Below the pieces are notes generated by a model. The model was not told the DNA's origin, did no database searches, and saw only the letters and a list, made by a program, of their open reading frames with translations. A stretch of 15,980 nucleotides of DNA from CAZBUH01 sp964495095. GTDB lineage: Bacteria; Bacillota; Clostridia; Oscillospirales; Oscillospiraceae. Below are positions 6,119 through 13,219 of the stretch, piece by piece. Both the position numbers and the translations under genes were made by a program. The stretch's first letter is position 1. Each line of letters opens with the position of its first letter. The stretch spans positions 1-15,980 of the forward strand of contig CAZBUH010000039.1 of assembly GCA_964495095.1 (NCBI GenBank). The letters run 5' to 3'.

Positions 6119-6125
6119 TGAAAAA

Positions 6126-7448
6126 ATGAAACCTCTTGTCGCTATAGTCGGCAGGCCAAACGTGGGCAAATCCATGCTGTTTAACAAAATAACGGGAAAG
6201 CGCCTTTCAATAGTCGAGGACACGCCCGGCGTCACCAGAGACCGGCTCTACGCCGAATCCGACTGGAACGGCAGGAGCTTCCGCCTTGTGGACACAGGCG
6301 GCATCGAGCCTTCAAACGGCGACAGCATACTCATGTTTATGCGCCAGCAGGCGCAGATTGCCATTGACACGGCCGATGTGATAATTTTTGTCACAGATAT
6401 AAAGACCGGCGTCACCGCCGCCGACCAGGAGGTGGCATCCATCCTGCTCCGCTCAAAAAAGCCGGTGGTGCTGGCTGTGAACAAGATGGACAGTACTGGC
6501 CTGCCCGACCCGGGCATTTACGAGTTTTACAGCCTGGGGCTTGGGGACCCCATCGCCTGTTCCGCCATGCACGGGCACGGCACCGGGGAAATACTTGATT
6601 TCTGCGTTGAGCACTTCCCGCCCGAGGAAAGCGACGGGGAAACAGGCGACGCCATAAGCGTCGCCGTCATTGGAAAGCCCAACGCCGGAAAATCCTCCCT
6701 TATAAACAGGATACTCGGCGAAAACCGCGTCATAGTCAGCGAAACGGCGGGCACTACCCGGGACGCGGTGGACAGCTATTTTGAAAATGAATTTGGGAAA
6801 TACAACTTTATAGACACCGCCGGAATAAGGCGCAAATCCCGGGTTGACGATAAAATTGAAAAATACAGCGTGCTGAGAGCGCAAATGGCTATTGACAGGG
6901 CGGATGTGTGCCTTATAATGATAGACGCCGCCGAGGGCGTCACCGAGCAGGACACGAAGGTGGCCGGCCTTGCCCATGAGGCGGGCAAAGCCTCTGTTAT
7001 AATCATAAACAAGTGGGATCTTGTGGAAAAGGACGGCGCCACCATGGACAGGATGCGCCAGGAGGTGCGCCGCGGCCTGAGCTACATGACCTACGCCCCC
7101 ATTCTCTTCATTTCCGCACTCACAGGCCAGCGGACGGGCAGGATATTTGAGCTCATAAACTACGTAAGCTCCCAAAGCTCCATGCGCATCACCACCGGTA
7201 TGCTGAACACCGTTCTGTCCGACGCCACCGCCAGGGTCCAGCCCCCCACGGACAAGGGGCGCAGGCTGAAAATATACTACATCACCCAAGCAGCGATAAA
7301 GCCGCCCACGTTTGTGGCTTTCTGCAACGACGCACGGCTTTTCCACTTCTCCTACCAGCGGTATCTGGAAAACCAGATACGCGGCGTTTTCGGTCTGGAG
7401 GGTACACCGGTCAGATTTATAATCCGGCAGAAAGGTGATAAGGAATAA
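6126..7448 (+). CDS. der: Ribosome biogenesis GTPase Der (EngA)
   Basis: Essential tandem GTPase needed for late 50S subunit assembly. The 440-residue product has two complete G domains: GRPNVGKS (9–16), DTGG (56–59), NKMD (119–122) and GKPNAGKS (183–190), DTAG (230–233), NKWD (295–298), then the KH-like C-terminal domain (about 355–440) ending RFIIRQKGDKE. Length and domain order are standard. ATG at 6126 follows the DUF512 stop by 7 bp, with AAGGA about 10–12 nt upstream. Its TAA stop abuts the plsY ATG. All expected G-motif residues are present, so it should be active. Confidence 0.98.
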   Translation: MKPLVAIVGRPNVGKSMLFNKITGKRLSIVEDTPGVTRDRLYAESDWNGRSFRLVDTGGIEPSNGDSILMFMRQQAQIAIDTADVIIFVTDIKTGVTAADQEVASILLRSKKPVVLAVNKMDSTGLPDPGIYEFYSLGLGDPIACSAMHGHGTGEILDFCVEHFPPEESDGETGDAISVAVIGKPNAGKSSLINRILGENRVIVSETAGTTRDAVDSYFENEFGKYNFIDTAGIRRKSRVDDKIEKYSVLRAQMAIDRADVCLIMIDAAEGVTEQDTKVAGLAHEAGKASVIIINKWDLVEKDGATMDRMRQEVRRGLSYMTYAPILFISALTGQRTGRIFELINYVSSQSSMRITTGMLNTVLSDATARVQPPTDKGRRLKIYYITQAAIKPPTFVAFCNDARLFHFSYQRYLENQIRGVFGLEGTPVRFIIRQKGDKE

Positions 7449-8060
7449 ATGCTGATAGTATTTATAGCGGTAACCGCACTGTGCGGGTATATTCTGGGCG
7501 CTGTCAACGGCGCTATAATCACGTCGAAAATAATATACAAAAAGGACATCCGGGACTACGGCAGCGGAAACGCCGGCATCACGAATTTCTACCGGGTATT
7601 CGGCACCGGAGGCGCGGCCCTTGTGGCGGCCATCGACGTTTTAAAGGTCGTGGGGCCGATACTGCTTGGCGGCTGGCTTCTGGGAAAGTACGGCTATTCC
7701 GTTGAGGGCAGGGAGCTTGCCGGACTTTGCGCAATGCTGGGGCACTGCTTCCCTGTTTTCTACGGCTTCAGAGGCGGCAAGGGCGTCCTGGCCGGCGGAG
7801 CTATGATACTCCTTATTGACTGGCGTGTGGCCGCTGTAAGCTGGGGGCTTTTCATACTGGCGGTTCTTATTACAAGATATGTATCCCTGGGCTCCATACT
7901 GGCTGCGGCGGCCTATCCCATAACTGCGGCAATATTTATTGGACGGCCCGCGGCTGTGATTCTCGCCGCTGCCGCGGCGGTGCTTTTGATTGGCCGCCAC
8001 CACGCCAACATCTCGCGGCTTATACACGGTACCGAGTCAAAGCTTAAGTTTAGAAAATAA
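7449..8060 (+). CDS. plsY: Acyl-phosphate:glycerol-3-phosphate acyltransferase PlsY
   Basis: Integral membrane enzyme that acylates glycerol-3-phosphate from acyl-phosphate to give lysophosphatidic acid, the entry to membrane phospholipid synthesis. The 203-residue product has about five hydrophobic spans and the three family motifs: SGNAGITNFYRVFG (38–51), GHCFPVFYGFRGGKG (98–112 or so) and the C-terminal ISRLIHGTE near 190. ATG starts immediately after the der stop, with AAGG sites in the der 3' end, implying translational coupling. The acyl-phosphate is made by PlsX, which is not in the window. GpsA, encoded next, supplies the glycerol-3-phosphate. Confidence 0.96.
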   Translation: MLIVFIAVTALCGYILGAVNGAIITSKIIYKKDIRDYGSGNAGITNFYRVFGTGGAALVAAIDVLKVVGPILLGGWLLGKYGYSVEGRELAGLCAMLGHCFPVFYGFRGGKGVLAGGAMILLIDWRVAAVSWGLFILAVLITRYVSLGSILAAAAYPITAAIFIGRPAAVILAAAAAVLLIGRHHANISRLIHGTESKLKFRK

Positions 8061-8180
8061 CTTTTTCTTGAAAGAAAAAGTATCAAAAAGAACTTTATAG
8101 CGCACCGGGATTCTTCAAATTTCAGGCTTCAGCGCCCGGTAACGGAAGTCTTGCCTTTAAAGCATCAAAAGAACTTCATT
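8060..8180 (+). repeat. Repeat-rich spacer between plsY and gpsA
   Basis: The 157-bp gap contains a 10-bp-arm palindrome, ACTTTTTCTT/AAGAAAAAGT (8060–8081, 2-nt centre) beginning in the plsY stop codon. Two near-identical direct repeats of the form ATCAAAA(A)GAACTT lie at about 8082 and 8163. Between them is an ACCGGG/CCCGGT inverted pair. The layout resembles a small dispersed intergenic repeat. A weak -10-like TATATAA lies at 8194–8200, just before the gpsA ribosome site. Confidence 0.5.
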
Positions 8181-8217
8181 ATTACATATACACTATATAA
8201 ATTAGGAGGCCAACACT

Positions 8218-9231
8218 GTGAATATTTCGGTTTTCGGAAGCGGCGGATGGGGCACGGCCCTCTCCGTACTGCTCCACGACAACGGTCACAAGGTAACGCT
8301 CTGGTCCTTCGACCCCAAAGAGGCGGAGGTACTGCGGGAAAAGCGCGAAAATCCCCTGCTCAAGGGCGTTGTGCTGCCTGACGGCATTGAGGTCACATCT
8401 GATTTGGAAAAGGCCGCCGCCTCGGCGGAGCTGGCTGTTTCCGCCGTCCCCTCCTTCGCCGTGGAGCAGACGGCCGTGAAGCTGAAGGGCCGCCTGCGGC
8501 CCGGCTGTCCTGTTGTGAGCGTCTCGAAGGGCATCGAGCGGGAGACCTGCCGCCGGTTTACAGAGATACTTGAGTCTGTCCTCGGGGACAGCCATCCGGT
8601 GGCCGCCCTTTCCGGGCCCTCCCATGCCGAGGAGGTGGGACGCGGCATACCCACGGCGTGTGTTGCGGCCTCCAAGGACCTGTCCACCGCCGAGATGGTT
8701 CAGGACGTATTCATGAACGAGGCCCGTTTCAGGGTATACACCTCCACAGACGTCACCGGCGTTGAGCTGGGCGGCGCCCTCAAAAACATAATCGCGCTCT
8801 GCGCCGGAATATGCGACGGCCTGGGCTTCGGCGACAACACCATCGCCATGCTAATGACCCGCGGGCTTGCCGAAATGGCCGTCCTCTGCGAGGCCATGGG
8901 CGGCAAAAAGGAAACGCTCTCAGGTCTTGCCGGAGTTGGCGACCTTATTGTTACCTGCACGTCCCGCCACTCCCGAAACCGCCGGGCCGGAGTGCTTATC
9001 GGCCAGGGCGTCCCCGCCCAGGAGGCCATGAAGCAGGTGGGCATGGTTGTCGAGGGCTATTACGCCACCGCCGCCGCCAAGACCCTCAGGGAGAAAACAG
9101 GCGTGTCGATGCCCATTTCGGAGGAGGCCTACAAGGTGCTCTACGAGGGCAAGGATCCCCATCTTGTGGTATCGCAGCTCATGTCCCGCTCACGCCGCTC
9201 CGAGGAGGAGCCGGAGAGCACCTGGCTGTAA
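8218..9231 (+). CDS. gpsA: Glycerol-3-phosphate dehydrogenase [NAD(P)+]
   Basis: Cytosolic enzyme reducing dihydroxyacetone phosphate to sn-glycerol-3-phosphate, the substrate of PlsY. The 337-residue product has the Rossmann motif GSGGWG (7–12), VSKGIE (102–107, Lys104), SGPSHAEEV (132–140), the catalytic ALKN (187–190, Lys189), the GFGDNT loop (203–208) and GVGDLIVTCTSRHSRNR (239–255). GTG at 8218 is set by AGGAGG (8204–8209) 8 nt upstream, and the N-terminus matches the family exactly. The 157-bp gap from plsY contains repeats, so gpsA may be co-transcribed or may have its own weak promoter. Confidence 0.97.
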   Translation: MNISVFGSGGWGTALSVLLHDNGHKVTLWSFDPKEAEVLREKRENPLLKGVVLPDGIEVTSDLEKAAASAELAVSAVPSFAVEQTAVKLKGRLRPGCPVVSVSKGIERETCRRFTEILESVLGDSHPVAALSGPSHAEEVGRGIPTACVAASKDLSTAEMVQDVFMNEARFRVYTSTDVTGVELGGALKNIIALCAGICDGLGFGDNTIAMLMTRGLAEMAVLCEAMGGKKETLSGLAGVGDLIVTCTSRHSRNRRAGVLIGQGVPAQEAMKQVGMVVEGYYATAAAKTLREKTGVSMPISEEAYKVLYEGKDPHLVVSQLMSRSRRSEEEPESTWL

Positions 9232-9242
9232 AAAGGAAAACG

Positions 9243-9264
9243 CCCCGGAGCTTATGCTCCGGGG
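9243..9264 (+). terminator. Hairpin after gpsA
   Basis: Perfect 9-bp stem CCCCGGAGC/GCTCCGGGG with the loop TTAT, 11 nt past the gpsA stop, preceded by A-rich sequence and followed by TTTATG. The short U-tract suggests partial termination before the rluA-family gene, 36 bp on. Confidence 0.6.
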
Positions 9265-9300
9265 TTTATGCGGCATTTTAGTTTACAGGAGGCGCTGTAA

Positions 9301-10266
9301 TTGAAGGAAATCGTAATAAAGAAAAACGACGCCGGCCAGCGGCTTGACAGGTTTATGGCCAAGGCCGTCCCCCTGCTCCCCGCCTCTCTGACCCAAAAAT
9401 ATATACGCTTAAAGCGCATAAAGGTAAACGGCGCCCGCTCCCAGCGGGACTACAAGCTGGCGGAGGGCGACATTCTGCAGCTTTATATAAACGACGAGTT
9501 TTTTCAGAAGCCCTCGGAGGAAAACGCATATCTGGCGGTTGGCGCACCAAAGATACGCATAGTCTACGAGGACGATAATATTATTCTGGCCGATAAGCGG
9601 CCCGGACTTCTCTGCCACCCGGACGGCGGCTGGTCCTACAACACTCTTATAGCCCAGCTCCAGGCGTACCTGTACCAGAAAAAGGAATGGAACCCCCGGG
9701 GTGAAAATTCCTTTGCTCCGGCCCTCTGCAACAGGATAGACAGGAACACCGGCGGCATAGTCATCGCCGCCAAAAACGCCGAGGCGCTCAGGATAATGAA
9801 CGAAAAGATAAAAGACCGGGAGATAGACAAATTTTATCTCTGCGTGGTCTGCGGCAGGCCCCCGAAAAGCGAGGGCGTCCTCAAGGGCTACATCTTCAAG
9901 GACGCCCGTAAAAACCGGGTCTACGTCCGTCAGGAGAGCGGAGCCGGAGCAAAAACAGCCGTCACAAAATACAGGGTCCTGGCCGCAAACGGCGGCCTTG
10001 CCCTTGTTGAGTGTGAGCTTCTCACAGGCCGCACCCATCAGATACGCGCCCAGATGGCCGCCGCAGGCTGCCCCCTTCTGGGCGACGGCAAATACGGCAG
10101 CGAAAAGCTCAACCGGCCCTACGGCGAAAAGGGCCAGCTTCTCTATTCCTATAAGCTTAAATTCAATTTCACAACGGACGCCGGAATACTGAATTATCTG
10201 AACGGAAAAGCCTTCTCCGTATCGGATATAGACTTCGTGCAAAAGTATTTCCCCGCCTTTTGCTGA
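9301..10266 (+). CDS. RluA-family 23S rRNA pseudouridine synthase (RluC/RluD-like)
   Basis: Isomerises uridine to pseudouridine in structured RNA, probably 23S rRNA; the exact site cannot be read from sequence. The 321-residue product has an N-terminal S4 RNA-binding domain (about 12–62), then the catalytic domain with the core RIDRNTGGIVIAAKN (145–159), where Asp147 is the catalytic aspartate, and LTGRTHQIR (241–249) lining the active site. The usual HRLD at the core is NRID here. TTG at 9301 is set by AGGAGG 8 nt upstream, and the family start (MKEIVI) fits. It follows a weak hairpin after gpsA and closes the housekeeping run. Confidence 0.93.
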   Translation: MKEIVIKKNDAGQRLDRFMAKAVPLLPASLTQKYIRLKRIKVNGARSQRDYKLAEGDILQLYINDEFFQKPSEENAYLAVGAPKIRIVYEDDNIILADKRPGLLCHPDGGWSYNTLIAQLQAYLYQKKEWNPRGENSFAPALCNRIDRNTGGIVIAAKNAEALRIMNEKIKDREIDKFYLCVVCGRPPKSEGVLKGYIFKDARKNRVYVRQESGAGAKTAVTKYRVLAANGGLALVECELLTGRTHQIRAQMAAAGCPLLGDGKYGSEKLNRPYGEKGQLLYSYKLKFNFTTDAGILNYLNGKAFSVSDIDFVQKYFPAFC

Positions 10267-10284
10267 AGGGCAAAATCACGGGGC

Positions 10285-10307
10285 TGCGGCATTTTCTCTC
10301 TGCCGCA
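10285..10307 (+). terminator. Hairpin after the pseudouridine synthase gene
   Basis: TGCGGCA (10285–10291) pairs with TGCCGCA (10301–10307) around a 9-nt pyrimidine-rich loop, 18 nt after the stop. It partly overlaps the next palindrome, so the two could not both form in one RNA. No U-tract follows, so its role as a stop is uncertain. Confidence 0.4.
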
Positions 10308-10328
10308 TAAAAGTCATTGACTTTTATG
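10306..10328 (+). promoter_or_regulatory. Palindromic operator candidate over the potABCD -35 box
   Basis: Two perfect 11-bp half-sites, CATAAAAGTCA and TGACTTTTATG, flank a single central T at 10317. The right half contains most of the -35 hexamer TTGACT. A dimeric repressor bound here would block RNA polymerase directly. No regulator gene is adjacent in the window. It could also fold as an RNA hairpin in rluA read-through transcripts. Confidence 0.65.
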
Positions 10329-10345
10329 TCGAATGCCTGTATATT
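10317..10345 (+). promoter_or_regulatory. Sigma-A promoter of potABCD
   Basis: -35 TTGACT (10317–10322), 17-nt spacer, -10 TATATT (10340–10345). The predicted start near 10352 gives a leader of about 29 nt carrying the GGGGGAGG ribosome site of potA. Confidence 0.75.
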
Positions 10346-10380
10346 TATTTCATTGCAGATCATGGAATGGGGGAGGATAA

Positions 10381-11565
10381 ATGTCCAAAGAACTCATACG
10401 CCTGGAAAACTGCACCATGGCGTTTGACGGAAACATAGTACTTGATGCTATTAACCTGACAATAAAAGATAAAGAATTTCTCACCCTGCTGGGCCCAAGC
10501 GGCTGCGGCAAAACCACAACCCTGCGGATAATAGGCGGCTTCCAGTCGCCCACCTCGGGAAATGTGTGGTTTGACGGTGAGCGTATTAATGATGTCCCGC
10601 CTCACAAGCGGATGGTAAACACCGTGTTTCAGAAATACGCTTTATTCCCGCATTTGAACGTATTCGACAACGTGGCGTTTGGCCTCCGCATCCCCAAGCC
10701 GGTGCAGGGTGGAGATAAGCATCAGAAGGTCAAGCTCTCAAAGGACGAAATAAACCGGCGCGTTATGGAAATGCTGGATGTTGTAAGCCTTAAGGGTTTT
10801 GAGAACCGCGATGTAAACTCCCTCTCCGGCGGCCAGCAGCAGCGTGTGGCAATAGCCCGCGCCCTTGTAAACAGGCCGAAGGTCCTTCTTCTCGACGAGC
10901 CTCTTGGGGCACTGGATATGCGGCTGCGTAAGGATATGCAGCAGGAGCTTAAACGCATACAGCAGGCGATGGGCATCACTTTTGTTTATGTGACCCATGA
11001 CCAGGAGGAGGCCCTTGCAATGTCTGATACCGTCGTAGTGATGGACGGCGGGCTGATACAGCAGATCGGCACTCCTGAGGATATATACAACGAGCCGCAG
11101 AACGCCTTTGTGGCCGATTTTATCGGCGAGAGCAATATTCTCGACGGCGTTATGCTGGACGATTACCTGGTGGAATTTTTCGGCAGGAAATTTAAATGCG
11201 TTGACGCGGGCTTTGAGAAAAACGAGCCTGTGGACGTTGTTATACGCCCGGAGGATATAAATATCGTCGCTCCCGACAAGGGCGTTATACACGGCGTTGT
11301 TACGGCCGTCACCTTCAAGGGCGTCCACTACGACACCATAGTTGAAATAAAGGGCTTTAAATGGCTTGTCCAGACTACGGAGCACCATCCCGCAGGCTCG
11401 GATATAGGAATAACCATCGACCCCGACGACATACAAATAATGAAAAAGAGCCGCTATTCCGGCCTTTACGGGGATTACAGCTCCTACAGCGAGGAATACG
11501 ACGAGATATCCGACGCCGATGCGGAACCGGAGGAAGCTGTGGAGGAGGAGAGCTATGAAGGCTAA
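10381..11565 (+). CDS. potA: Spermidine/putrescine ABC transporter ATP-binding protein PotA
   Basis: Cytosolic ATPase that powers polyamine import with PotB, PotC and PotD. The 394-residue product has Walker A GPSGCGKTT (38–46), Q-loop Gln84, signature LSGGQQQR (148–155), Walker B LLLDEP (169–174), H-loop His206 and a C-terminal TOBE-like domain (about 235–350). ATG at 10381 follows a GGGGGAGG site by 4 nt. Two oddities are seen: an insertion of about a dozen residues after GLR (near 104–118) before the helical domain, and an acidic tail (about 368–394) rich in Glu, Asp and Tyr. The codons of the tail's VEEES also form the ribosome site of potB, and the genes overlap by 11 bp. Substrate is inferred from the whole operon. 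Confidence 0.96.
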   Translation: MSKELIRLENCTMAFDGNIVLDAINLTIKDKEFLTLLGPSGCGKTTTLRIIGGFQSPTSGNVWFDGERINDVPPHKRMVNTVFQKYALFPHLNVFDNVAFGLRIPKPVQGGDKHQKVKLSKDEINRRVMEMLDVVSLKGFENRDVNSLSGGQQQRVAIARALVNRPKVLLLDEPLGALDMRLRKDMQQELKRIQQAMGITFVYVTHDQEEALAMSDTVVVMDGGLIQQIGTPEDIYNEPQNAFVADFIGESNILDGVMLDDYLVEFFGRKFKCVDAGFEKNEPVDVVIRPEDINIVAPDKGVIHGVVTAVTFKGVHYDTIVEIKGFKWLVQTTEHHPAGSDIGITIDPDDIQIMKKSRYSGLYGDYSSYSEEYDEISDADAEPEEAVEEESYEG

Positions 11566-12367
11566 ATACATGGCTTACCCCTATGTCCTGTGGATGGCGA
11601 TTTTCGTAGTGGCCCCCATAGTTATCGTGGTGGTGTATTCCTTCACCTCGGCTGACGGCGGCTTCACTCTCGATAATTTTGCGAAAATCGGCACATATTC
11701 CGGAGTTTTCCTCCGCTCCTTCAAGCTGGCGCTTATCGCCACGGCAATATGTATCCTGATAGGCTACCCTGTCTCCTATCTGCTCTCAAAAGAGGGACCC
11801 CGGTTTCAGAAATTCTTCATTATGCTCATAATGCTCCCCATGTGGATGAATTTCCTGCTCCGCACTTACTCCTGGATGTCCATCCTTGAAAACACGGGGC
11901 TTTTAAATAAGCTCCTGTCCTTTCTCCACCTGCCCACATTAAGCATAATAAACACCGAGGGTGCGGTGATCCTCGGCATGATATATAACTTCCTGCCCTT
12001 TATGATACTGCCTATCTATTCCGTTATTGTGAAGATAGACCGCTCCTATATCGAGGCGGCTCAGGATTTGGGCGGGAACTCCGTAAATGTTTTCAGGCGC
12101 GTCATATTCCCCCTCAGCCTGCCCGGGGTCCTCTCCGGCATAACGATGGTGTTCGTACCCGCGGTCAGCACCTTTGTAATTTCGCAGCTCCTGGGCGGCA
12201 GTAAAAACATTCTGCTGGGAAACCTTATTGAGATGCAGTTTCTCGGCTCGGCCTACAACCCCTACCTGGGCTCCGCCATATCCCTTGTGATGATGGTCAT
12301 AGTCATCATCTGCATGTGCGTTATGAATAAGTTCGGCGAGGGCGAAGAACAGGCGGTGATGCTGTGA
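11555..12367 (+). CDS. potB: Spermidine/putrescine ABC transporter permease PotB
   Basis: Inner membrane permease subunit of the polyamine importer. The 270-residue product has about six membrane spans, the first at 11–30, and the ABC permease EAA loop that docks on PotA, YIEAAQDLGGNSVNVFRRV (165–183; EAA at 167–169, Gly173). ATG at 11555 is preferred over an in-frame upstream ATG at 11519: it follows GGAGGAGGAG (11541–11550) and gives a normal permease N-terminus, where the longer form would add a basic non-family stretch. Overlaps potA by 11 bp and potC by 4 bp, so translation is coupled. Confidence 0.95.
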   Translation: MKAKYMAYPYVLWMAIFVVAPIVIVVVYSFTSADGGFTLDNFAKIGTYSGVFLRSFKLALIATAICILIGYPVSYLLSKEGPRFQKFFIMLIMLPMWMNFLLRTYSWMSILENTGLLNKLLSFLHLPTLSIINTEGAVILGMIYNFLPFMILPIYSVIVKIDRSYIEAAQDLGGNSVNVFRRVIFPLSLPGVLSGITMVFVPAVSTFVISQLLGGSKNILLGNLIEMQFLGSAYNPYLGSAISLVMMVIVIICMCVMNKFGEGEEQAVML

Positions 12368-13173
12368 AAAAGAAGCGCATACCGAGCAGGATATTTATGT
12401 ATCTTGTGCTTCTGTTCCTCTACGCGCCAATTTTTGTACTCATAGTTTTCTCCTTTAACAGCTCCAAAAGCCGCACCGTCTGGAGCGGTTTTTCCCTGGA
12501 TTGGTACAGGGAGCTTTTCAGCGATTCCCAGATATTGAGCGCCCTCTATACCACGCTGGCCGTCTCCGTTATAGCGGCGGCGGCGGCCACGGTTTTGGGC
12601 ACCATGGCGGCAATAGGCTTTTACAGCATGAAAAAGCGCTGGCGCACTCCCCTTATGACCGTAAACGATATCCCCATGATGAACGCTGATATCGTCACCG
12701 GCGTCTCCCTCTGTCTGCTTTTTGTATCCGCCGGGAATATCCTGCATTTCAGCCAGGGCTTCGGCACCCTCCTTATAGCCCACATAACCTTCAACATCCC
12801 CTACGTTATCCTGTCTGTTATGCCGAAGCTCTATCAGCTCGACAGCAGCCTTGTGGACGCGGCGAAGGATTTGGGCTGCACCTGGTCCGGGGCTTTCCGG
12901 AAAGTGATAATCCCGCAGATAAAGTCGGGCATAGTAAACGGCGCGATAATCGCCTTTACAATGTCAATAGACGATTTCGTAATAAGCTACTTTACAGCCG
13001 GCTCCGAGGTTCAGACTCTCTCCATGGCTATCTACGCCATGACTAAAAAGCGCGTCACGCCGGAGATAAACGCGGTGTCCACCCTGCTTTTCGCCGCGGT
13101 GCTTATACTGCTGATTATCATAAATGTAAGAGAAATAAAGCAGGAAAAACGCAAAGCGCGTGAACTGCGCTGA
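12364..13173 (+). CDS. potC: Spermidine/putrescine ABC transporter permease PotC
   Basis: Second membrane permease of the polyamine importer, forming the translocation pore with PotB. The 269-residue product has about six membrane spans (first at 11–31) and the EAA-loop variant LVDAAKDLGCTWSGAFRKV (163–181). It contains the family's IDDFVISYFTAG segment (about 209–220), typical of PotC-type subunits. It starts at GTG (12364), overlapping the potB stop as GTGA, which indicates coupling. The C-terminus ends in a basic cytosolic tail. potD follows 46 bp later with its own strong ribosome site. Confidence 0.95.
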   Translation: MKKKRIPSRIFMYLVLLFLYAPIFVLIVFSFNSSKSRTVWSGFSLDWYRELFSDSQILSALYTTLAVSVIAAAAATVLGTMAAIGFYSMKKRWRTPLMTVNDIPMMNADIVTGVSLCLLFVSAGNILHFSQGFGTLLIAHITFNIPYVILSVMPKLYQLDSSLVDAAKDLGCTWSGAFRKVIIPQIKSGIVNGAIIAFTMSIDDFVISYFTAGSEVQTLSMAIYAMTKKRVTPEINAVSTLLFAAVLILLIIINVREIKQEKRKARELR

Positions 13174-13219
13174 AAGTCATGAAGTCATGCTTTAAAATAA
13201 AATCGGGAGGCGTAATTTA

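Noticed and set aside
6453..7346. 297-codon minus-strand open frame opposite der
   Set aside because: Antisense to the conserved second G domain and KH domain of Der, with no ribosome site or family motif.
10738..11571. 277-codon minus-strand open frame opposite potA
   Set aside because: Shadow of potA; the sense strand carries all ABC ATPase motifs in this stretch.
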